Shown: positions 1-3,321 of the stretch, piece by piece
How positions within the stretch are numbered: the stretch's first letter is position 1
Layout of the letters: every line of letters starts with the position of its first letter
Assembly (NCBI GenBank): GCA_947631075.1
Contig: CANRJU010000210.1
Coordinates: 1 to 5,144 of the forward strand
Origin: an uncultured Lachnospiraceae bacterium
Lineage (GTDB): Bacteria > Bacillota > Clostridia > Lachnospirales > Lachnospiraceae
Length of the DNA stretch: 5,144 nucleotides
Reading direction: 5' to 3'
The notes under the pieces: model-generated
Database searches by the model: none
Seen by the model: only the letters and a program-made list of their open reading frames with translations
Told to the model about the DNA's origin: nothing
Made by a program: the position numbers and the translations under genes

Positions 1-1
1 G

Positions 2-61
2 GCGAAAAACGCGGCGGCGCCCATTGCCGACATCCTGGACCGGGTGCTCTCAGGAACATAA
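2..61 (+). CDS. C-terminal end of a truncated gene, possibly a penicillin-binding protein
   Basis: Only the last 19 codons and a TAA stop (59-61) are in the window; the gene enters from the left edge. The readable tail is AKNAAAPIADILDRVLSGT. Third codon positions are mostly G or C, as in the other metabolic genes here, so this frame looks truly coding, while the other two + frames do not resemble protein. An alanine-rich stretch, then API and a short amphipathic helix, is how many class B penicillin-binding proteins (transpeptidases) end, after their KTG motif. That identification rests on a very short tail and is an inference. The gene is convergent with the minus-strand regulator at 157-537. 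I see no clear intrinsic terminator in the 95 bp between them; that space is taken up by direct repeats. Confidence 0.45.
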   Translation, partial: AKNAAAPIADILDRVLSGT

Positions 62-69
62 AGTTTTCA

Positions 70-180
70 CAGACAGTCCGGAGCGGTTTTTTGATTTTTG
101 CAGACAGTCCGGAGTGGAATAAATTCTCTCAGGCAGTCGGGAATGGACTTTTTTAATTATCTCAGGCGGCCCGGCCCGGA
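70..180. repeat. Four degenerate direct repeats with about 31-bp period
   Basis: Four related units start at about 70, 101, 130 and 163. Copies 1 and 2 share CAGACAGTCCGGAG followed by CGG or TGG. Copy 3 reads CAGGCAGTCGGGAATGG. Copy 4 reads CAGGCGGCCCGGCCCGG and is the most diverged. Copies 1, 3 and 4 are followed directly or within two bases by a run of six T. Start-to-start distances are 31, 29 and 33 bp, close to three helical turns. The array fills the space between the convergent genes ending at 61 and 157. Copy 4 lies inside the minus-strand gene and supplies its last codons. The units are direct, not inverted, and form no good hairpin, so I do not call them terminators. They could be a decayed tandem repeat or a row of protein-binding sites. 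Confidence 0.75.
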
Positions 181-537
181 TTTTTTGCCGGCGCTGGCGT
201 AGAGATAGGCGGTGTTGCACAGGTTATTGAACTGTTCCGGCGACAGTCTGCGGCAGTATTGGAACAGGCGCAGGTAGTCGTGTTCGACGGTGGGCGCGAA
301 CTGGTCGATGGTGGGAAGTTCCGCCTCTTTTATGAGGCGGCTGCAGGTGGTCTCCAGGCCGTCGGCCAGGCGGCAGATGATAGACAGCCTCGGATCGGTA
401 TCTCCCCTCTCGATTCTTCCTATGGTTTTTTTGTCGCAGTCGATTCGTTCTCCCAGCTGCTGCTGGCTGAGCCCGGCAATGACCCGGTGCTTTCGCACGG
501 ACAGCCCGAAGGCGTATAAAAATCTGATTTCATCCAT
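157..537 (-). CDS. XRE-family helix-turn-helix transcriptional regulator
   Basis: A 126-residue cytoplasmic DNA-binding protein. Residues about 11-69 form a classic XRE/Cro-CI domain: an R15-K-x-R18 helix, the 'GLSQQQLGERIDCDKKTIGRIERG' core with recognition helix near 35-44, and the final 'LADGL' helix. Residues 75-114 form a separate helical tail with L-F-Q-Y-C-R-R (91-97), which resembles the tail of the divergent XRE protein at 815-1138. The last residues (SGPGRLR) come from repeat copy 4. I chose the ATG at 535-537: AAAGGAG lies 10 nt upstream of it, but only 1 nt from the earlier ATG at 544-546, which would add just MCA. The gene is transcribed alone, away from the 815 cassette. A palindrome 26-38 bp upstream of the start suggests autoregulation. 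Its targets are not known from the sequence. Confidence 0.9.
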   Translation of the reverse strand: MDEIRFLYAFGLSVRKHRVIAGLSQQQLGERIDCDKKTIGRIERGDTDPRLSIICRLADGLETTCSRLIKEAELPTIDQFAPTVEHDYLRLFQYCRRLSPEQFNNLCNTAYLYASAGKKSGPGRLR

Positions 538-547
538 GGCGCACATT

Positions 548-554
548 CTCCTTT
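548..554 (-). promoter_or_regulatory. Ribosome binding site deciding the start of the 157-537 gene
   Basis: Read on the minus strand this is AAAGGAG. It is followed after 10 nt by the ATG at 535-537 and after only 1 nt by the ATG at 544-546. The spacing favours the inner ATG. Confidence 0.6.
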
Positions 555-563
555 CTTTTGCGA

Positions 564-576
564 GATATCCGATATC
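564..576. promoter_or_regulatory. Perfect palindrome GATATC-C-GATATC, candidate operator
   Basis: Two GATATC sixmers flank a central C570, giving a 13-bp perfect palindrome, which is also a direct repeat with 7-bp offset. It begins 26 bp upstream of the minus-strand XRE start and sits just downstream of its likely -10 box (577-582), so it would cover the expected transcription start. This is where an autorepressor of the XRE type commonly binds. That the neighbouring XRE protein binds it is inference. Confidence 0.5.
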
Positions 577-585
577 AGAATAACA
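577..585 (-). promoter_or_regulatory. Possible extended -10 promoter of the 157-537 gene
   Basis: The minus strand reads TG-T-TATTCT, an extended -10 element with four of six matches to TATAAT. No convincing -35 box lies 16-18 bp upstream, which is compatible with an extended -10 promoter but leaves the call weak. Transcription would begin near 570, giving a leader of about 32 nt. Confidence 0.4.
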
Positions 586-697
586 GAAGGGGCAGCCGGG
601 GACTTAAATGGGGTATGAAAATGGGCGCCTGAGGTCTTTGAAGGGTCCAAAAACGGTCTGATTTTCAAAAAAAATCCGCCTCTATCCCAATAAAACC

Positions 698-716
698 GCA
701 GTTTGTCACAGTGTAC
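698..716 (+). promoter_or_regulatory. Possible LytTR half-sites upstream of the XRE-LytTR cassette
   Basis: GCAGTTTGT (698-706) matches eight of nine positions of the LytTR half-site pattern [TA][AC][CA]GTTN[AG][TG]; ACAGTGTAC (708-716) matches seven. They are direct repeats offset by 10 bp. Most described LytTR sites have the repeats about two helical turns apart, so the geometry is not typical. The pair lies about 60-77 bp upstream of the expected transcription start, a reasonable place for an activator. Suggestive only. Confidence 0.25.
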
Positions 717-721
717 CCCTC

Positions 722-747
722 AAAAGTCGCGAAGCGAACTTTTTTTT
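722..747 (+). terminator. Stable hairpin with T-tract between divergent regulators
   Basis: AAAAGT-CGC pairs with GCG-(A)-ACTTTT around a GAA loop, with one bulged A, and is followed by a run of eight T (740-747). The tip contains GCGAAGC, a sequence known to form an unusually stable mini-hairpin in DNA. The form fits an intrinsic terminator reading rightward. No + strand gene between 62 and 722 needs terminating, so it may insulate the cassette from antisense or read-through transcription, or serve as a protein-binding palindrome. It abuts the -10 element at 760-768. Confidence 0.6.
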
Positions 748-759
748 GTCTGGAAAAAC

Positions 760-768
760 TGGTACTAT
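760..768 (+). promoter_or_regulatory. Likely extended -10 promoter of the XRE-LytTR cassette
   Basis: TG-G-TACTAT is an extended -10 element with five of six matches to TATAAT. At 17-bp spacing the -35 position falls in the T-tract of the hairpin (740-745) and is a poor -35 box; TTGTCT at 746-751 is too close (11 bp). Transcription would start near 775, leaving a purine-rich leader of about 40 nt. The missing -35 and the AT-rich upstream DNA suggest dependence on an activator. Confidence 0.45.
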
Positions 769-814
769 GAATGTGATGGGCGGGGGAGAGGATAAGAGAG
801 GATGAAAGGCGGAT

Positions 815-1138
815 ATGGTATATGTTGAAAATGAACTGATTGGAAGAAGGCTGAAGCTGATCCGTACAGAATTGGGTCTCAATTATTTTGAAATGGCTGA
901 AATTCTGGAAATCAGCGACGGACACTACAGGAAGATCGAGAGAGGCATATATGGATTGGACGCGAAGAAATTACTGCTATTGAATGAAAAGCTGAATGTG
1001 GATCCTCTATACATCCTCACAGGAAGCCGGGGGATGGAGGTTCAGTATGTGACGTACAGCCAGTCGGGCCACAATGACGTGGTGGGAAGTCTTTTGGAAT
1101 ATTGCAGACAATATCTGATGAATCCGGAGGAGGAATGA
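815..1138 (+). CDS. Small XRE-family HTH regulator, first gene of an XRE-LytTR cassette
   Basis: A 107-residue cytoplasmic protein. Residues 8-69 form an XRE helix-turn-helix domain: IGRRLKLIRTELGLNYFEMA, then recognition helix around 34-43 with the common H-Y-R-K-I-E-R-G pattern, and a last helix ending DPLYILTG. Residues 86-101 hold a short helix with L-L-E-Y-C-R, like the tail of the divergent XRE at 157-537. No ligand or protease domain is present. The start at 815 has a weak ribosome site (AGGCGG, 2 nt away; GAGAGG, 12 nt away), so translation may be poor or controlled. Only 3 nt separate its stop from the LytTR gene, whose AGGAGG site lies inside its last codons, indicating translational coupling. 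Base composition is AT-rich (about 42% G+C over 841-1020) compared with the metabolic genes, hinting at a different origin. Confidence 0.88.
   Translation: MVYVENELIGRRLKLIRTELGLNYFEMAEILEISDGHYRKIERGIYGLDAKKLLLLNEKLNVDPLYILTGSRGMEVQYVTYSQSGHNDVVGSLLEYCRQYLMNPEEE
1128..1133 (+). promoter_or_regulatory. Ribosome binding site of the LytTR gene, inside the XRE gene
   Basis: A perfect AGGAGG lies 8 nt before the ATG at 1142 and within the final codons of the XRE gene. It is much stronger than the site in front of the XRE gene, so more LytTR than XRE protein may be made from one message. Confidence 0.8.
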
Positions 1139-1141
1139 GAT

Positions 1142-1822
1142 ATGGATCAGGTTCTTATATTTGAAAGGCATCCGAGAAAAGGCGGTGCTTCCGATTATAC
1201 GGGTGGATTGAGCATCGCGCAAGACTGCCAGAGCGGCCGGAAATTACTCCTTGACAACAACTTTCAGATGATACTGATCCATCTGGAGGAACGGGATGAC
1301 GAGGCAGTCCGGTTCGCCTCGTTTGTCAGGGAAATCCCCCGGTATTATCTGACGCCCCTTTTGTTTCTGGCCAGAAATAAAAATTATGAGAAATGGGCGT
1401 TCCACGACATTCACTGCTATGACTATCTGATCGAGCCCGTGAGGAACCGGGATCTCATCAAGATTATTTACCCCATATACGCCAAGATGGCGCAGATGGA
1501 TCATCAGAGACAGATTTCTTTCTATATAAACGGCTCTACGCATGTTTTCAACATCGACGATGTGATGTATCTGTCCACTCAGAACCGGCAGGTGGTCGTG
1601 CACACGACCCGTGGAAATCTGGACGTTCCCTACCTGCGGCTGAATCATTTTTCCCTGAGATACCGAGATAATTTTATCCGCTGCCACCGCTCCGTGGTGG
1701 TCAACCGGGCGTATGTCAAATGCGTGGACTACACGCGGGGCAAGGTGGAGCTGCCGGGCGTCACGGTGGAGATGGGGCGGTATTACCACGAGACCATGCA
1801 CCGCGTATTTGACGGGACATGA
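1142..1822 (+). CDS. LytTR-family DNA-binding regulator with a degenerate receiver domain
   Basis: A 226-residue protein with two parts. Residues about 125-222 form a LytTR DNA-binding domain: SFYINGSTHVFNIDDVMYL, then the hallmark FIRCHRSVVVNRAYV (178-192) and a closing KVELPGVTVEMGRYY strand. Residues 1-112 keep the strand-helix pattern of a CheY-like receiver, but the key residues are gone. The acidic pair after VLIF is E8-R9, the phospho-acceptor Asp position is H47 (ILIHLEE), the Thr/Ser position is A77 (LLFLARN), and the Lys position is E98 (YLIEPV). It should therefore not accept phosphate by the usual chemistry, and no sensor kinase is nearby. An AGGAGG 8 nt upstream of the ATG sits inside the preceding XRE gene, so the two proteins are probably made together and may act together. 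Promoter and operator DNA for the next gene begins inside its 3' end (1809). Confidence 0.9.
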   Translation: MDQVLIFERHPRKGGASDYTGGLSIAQDCQSGRKLLLDNNFQMILIHLEERDDEAVRFASFVREIPRYYLTPLLFLARNKNYEKWAFHDIHCYDYLIEPVRNRDLIKIIYPIYAKMAQMDHQRQISFYINGSTHVFNIDDVMYLSTQNRQVVVHTTRGNLDVPYLRLNHFSLRYRDNFIRCHRSVVVNRAYVKCVDYTRGKVELPGVTVEMGRYYHETMHRVFDGT

Positions 1823-1837
1823 TTTTCCCTTTATAAT
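1809..1837 (+). promoter_or_regulatory. Near-consensus vegetative promoter of the histidine-phosphatase gene
   Basis: The -35 box TTGACG (1809-1814) matches five of six consensus bases, the spacer is exactly 17 bp, and the -10 box TATAAT (1832-1837) is perfect. Transcription should start near 1844, leaving a leader of about 26 nt with a GAGGTGG ribosome site at 1857-1863. The -35 box lies inside the last codons of the LytTR gene. So strong a promoter makes the phosphatase independent of the upstream cassette unless it is repressed at the overlapping palindrome. Confidence 0.8.
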
Positions 1838-1848
1838 AGAGGGAAAAT
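1822..1848. promoter_or_regulatory. 9-bp inverted repeat centred on the -10 box, candidate operator
   Basis: ATTTTCCCT (1822-1830) and AGGGAAAAT (1840-1848) are exact reverse complements separated by 9 bp that contain the TATAAT box. Neither strand has a T-tract after the hairpin, so it does not look like an intrinsic terminator for the LytTR gene. A dimeric repressor bound here would block the promoter. The partner protein is unknown; the adjacent XRE or LytTR proteins are possible but unproven. Confidence 0.6.
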
Positions 1849-1869
1849 AAAGGTGCGAGGTGGCAGCGG

Positions 1870-2523
1870 ATGAAGGAGATATTTCTGATCCGCCACGGCA
1901 GGCAGTGCAGCAAGCTCTGCAACGTGGACGTGGCGCTTGACGAGGCGGGAAGGGAGCAGGCCGAGCTTTTAGGAAAACGGTTAGCGGGTTACGGTCTGGA
2001 AAAGCTGTACTGCTCGGAGCTGATCCGGGCGCGGGAGACGGCGGAGATTATCAATCAGCACACGGCGCTCCCCTTAGAGGTGCTGCCGGATATACAGGAG
2101 ATCGATTTCGGCGGATTTACCGGAAAAACGGACGAGGAGATCAAGGCCGTGTACGGGGAGTTCAGGCGGGAGCGCTCGATGCACCGGGCGGACATCCCCT
2201 ACCCTGAGGGGGGCGAGTGCGGCGCGGACGTGGTGCGGCGGGCGATGCCGCAGATTAAAAAAATCTGTCAGGCAGGGGAAACGAGAGTCGGTATTGTGAC
2301 TCACGGGGGCGTGATCCGCTCGCTGTGCGCGGCGGCGCTCATGACGGAGCAGCGGCATAAGCTGAAGTTTGGCATCGATATTGAGAATACCTCCCTGACG
2401 GAGCTTCTCTACGACGAGGAGCGGGACTTTTTCTTTCTGGAGCGGTTCAACGATTTCGCCCATCTGGAGGGAAAGCCCTATCTGCTGCGCAGCGGGTGGA
2501 AGACGTCGCTGGAGCGTCGCTAG
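1870..2523 (+). CDS. Histidine phosphatase family protein (phosphoglycerate-mutase-like)
   Basis: A 217-residue soluble enzyme of the histidine phosphatase superfamily, branch 1 (GpmB/CobC/PhoE-like). The phosphohistidine motif is R8-H9-G10 in FLIRHGRQ. The second phosphate-pocket arginine is R53 in SELIRARETA, the likely acid is E77 in IQEIDFGGFTG, and the second catalytic histidine is H145 in IVTHGGVIRS. All core residues are present and the length is normal, so it should be active as a phosphomonoesterase; the substrate cannot be read from the sequence. The extended region 98-120 (with PYPEGGE) forms the usual cap. It begins 47 bp after the LytTR gene but has its own strong promoter. GAGGTGG lies 6 nt before the ATG. 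A terminator follows at 2643-2674. A dedicated metabolic role in alpha-ribazole or sugar phosphate removal is possible but unsupported by its neighbours. Confidence 0.9.
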   Translation: MKEIFLIRHGRQCSKLCNVDVALDEAGREQAELLGKRLAGYGLEKLYCSELIRARETAEIINQHTALPLEVLPDIQEIDFGGFTGKTDEEIKAVYGEFRRERSMHRADIPYPEGGECGADVVRRAMPQIKKICQAGETRVGIVTHGGVIRSLCAAALMTEQRHKLKFGIDIENTSLTELLYDEERDFFFLERFNDFAHLEGKPYLLRSGWKTSLERR

Positions 2524-2594
2524 GAGCGCGTGACTTTCCTGCGCGGAAAAGCAGAGAGGGACTCGTGCAGAAAAACAGGGAGGGAGTTGCTGCG

Positions 2595-2622
2595 GAAGTG
2601 AGGGGCAGGCTGCCTGCACTTC
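2595..2622 (+). other. Possible hairpin in the 3' untranslated region of the phosphatase gene
   Basis: GAAGTG (2595-2600) pairs with CACTTC (2617-2622), and CAGG (2606-2609) with CCTG (2613-2616), with a five-base bulge of AGGGG on the left side. No T-tract follows. It lies between the phosphatase stop codon and its terminator, in a 119-bp stretch with no gene. Confidence 0.3.
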
Positions 2623-2642
2623 TGGTATGGTAAAAAAGAATG

Positions 2643-2674
2643 AAACTGGCGGTTTTCGTACTGCCAGTTTTTTT
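2643..2674 (+). terminator. Strong intrinsic terminator
   Basis: An 11-bp stem (AAACTGGCGGT with ACTGCCAGTTT, one G-T pair) closes a 6-nt loop, TTTCGT, and is followed by T to position 2674 (seven T from 2668, three of them in the stem). It ends the phosphatase transcript about 120 bp after its stop codon. An A-run on the left (2634-2639) could give weak activity in the opposite direction. Confidence 0.88.
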
Positions 2675-2675
2675 A

Positions 2676-2681
2676 TATGAT
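2676..2681 (+). promoter_or_regulatory. Weak candidate -10 box for the transporter operon
   Basis: TATGAT matches five of six -10 positions and lies just after the terminator, 85 bp before the transporter start. No good -35 box is seen 16-18 bp upstream; that DNA is the terminator loop. A promoter must lie between 2675 and about 2750 if the operon is independent, and this is the best candidate I find. Confidence 0.25.
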
Positions 2682-2752
2682 GATGTCATGAAAAATGCTG
2701 GAAGAAAGATTGCGCCTGTGCGGAGGACGCGGCGCTTTCCGACAGGAGGAAT

Positions 2753-2761
2753 GGAGGAAGG
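2753..2761 (+). promoter_or_regulatory. Ribosome binding site deciding the transporter start
   Basis: GGAGGAAGG lies upstream of the ATG at 2766, with the GGAGG part 8 nt away. Another AGGAGG (2744-2749) is only 1 nt from an in-frame ATG at 2751, which is too close. Farther upstream in the same frame the reading would cross the terminator. Confidence 0.75.
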
Positions 2762-2765
2762 AACG

Positions 2766-3311
2766 ATGAATCAGAGAGCGGACGGGAGGCTTCAAGAACA
2801 GGCCGTGAACCGGGAGAAGGTGGCGAAGTTAGCGGTAGCGGGAGTTTTTACCGCATTGATTTTTCTGTTTACCATGTATATTCAGGTGCAGATCATACCG
2901 GCCAGAGGAGGACTTGTCCATCTGGGCAACGTGCCATTATTCTTTGTGGCGGCGTTCTGGGGAAAACGGATGGGAGCGGTCTGCGGCGCGCTGGGAATGG
3001 CGCTGTCAGATCTGGTGACGTCATGGGTGATTTACGCGCCCATTACCTTTATTGTGGTGGGACTGATGGGGTTTGTGTTCGGATGGATCGTGAATAAGAA
3101 TCCGTCCCTGCCCCGCCTGCTGGCCGCGGTCGCGGCCGCTCTGGGAATCAAGCTGGCCGGGTATTATATAGGCGAGGTGATTCTGTATCACAGCCTGCTC
3201 GTGCCGCTTGCCTCTCTGCCCGGCAATGCGATTCAGGTCATAACGGGAGGGATCGTGGCGATTCCGGTGATTCTGGCTGTAAAGGCGACAATGAAACAGA
3301 TTATGAAATGA
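2766..3311 (+). CDS. ECF transporter S component (substrate-binding membrane subunit), putative vitamin B6 vitamer
   Basis: A 181-residue integral membrane protein with about six hydrophobic segments, near residues 19-44, 52-66, 68-90, 92-109, 117-140 and 144-173. The stretch HLGNVPLFFVAAFWGKRMGA followed by an A-L-S-D-L segment and a G-x-x-G-F-V-x-G-W segment is typical of S components of energy-coupling factor transporters. A charged, hydrophilic N-terminus (1-18) is cytoplasmic. No ATPase or T subunit is encoded nearby, so it should be a group II protein that uses a shared EcfA-EcfA'-EcfT module. The open frame extends up to 2640, but that start would place the terminator inside the gene; the ATG at 2766 with its strong ribosome site is preferred. 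Its stop overlaps the ribosome site of the aminotransferase gene, so substrate is probably related to that enzyme: a vitamin B6 form is the best inference. Other vitamins remain possible. Confidence 0.85.
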   Translation: MNQRADGRLQEQAVNREKVAKLAVAGVFTALIFLFTMYIQVQIIPARGGLVHLGNVPLFFVAAFWGKRMGAVCGALGMALSDLVTSWVIYAPITFIVVGLMGFVFGWIVNKNPSLPRLLAAVAAALGIKLAGYYIGEVILYHSLLVPLASLPGNAIQVITGGIVAIPVILAVKATMKQIMK

Positions 3312-3321
3312 GGAGGTTAAC

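Noticed and set aside
62..156. Bidirectional terminator between the convergent genes
   Set aside because: T-runs are present, but the possible stems are only three to five bp (for example AGTCC at 106-110 with GGACT at 145-149 and a 34-nt loop), too weak to call.
70..180. CRISPR array
   Set aside because: Units are short, poorly conserved and spaced by 12-16 bp of T-rich DNA, not by unique spacers of uniform length; no cas genes are present.
802..828. Short upstream frame ATG...TGA (MKGGYGIC) overlapping the XRE start
   Set aside because: GAGAGG directly touches the ATG, too close for a ribosome site, and the peptide is only eight residues. Translation control by it is possible but unsupported.
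1299..1322. Hairpin ACGAGGC / GCCTCGT within the LytTR gene, with a loop resembling part of the 70-180 repeat
   Set aside because: Seven-bp arms and a 10-nt loop are expected by chance in coding DNA of this length; the AGTCCGG match to the repeat is too short to mean common origin, and no T-tract follows.
1244..1801. A 185-codon minus-strand frame opposite the LytTR gene
   Set aside because: Covered by a LytTR domain with hallmark residues on the + strand; the antisense protein has no recognisable features.
2074..2619. A 181-codon minus-strand frame opposite the phosphatase gene
   Set aside because: Shadow of the conserved histidine phosphatase; composition is an artefact of the opposite strand and no ribosome site or domain is evident.
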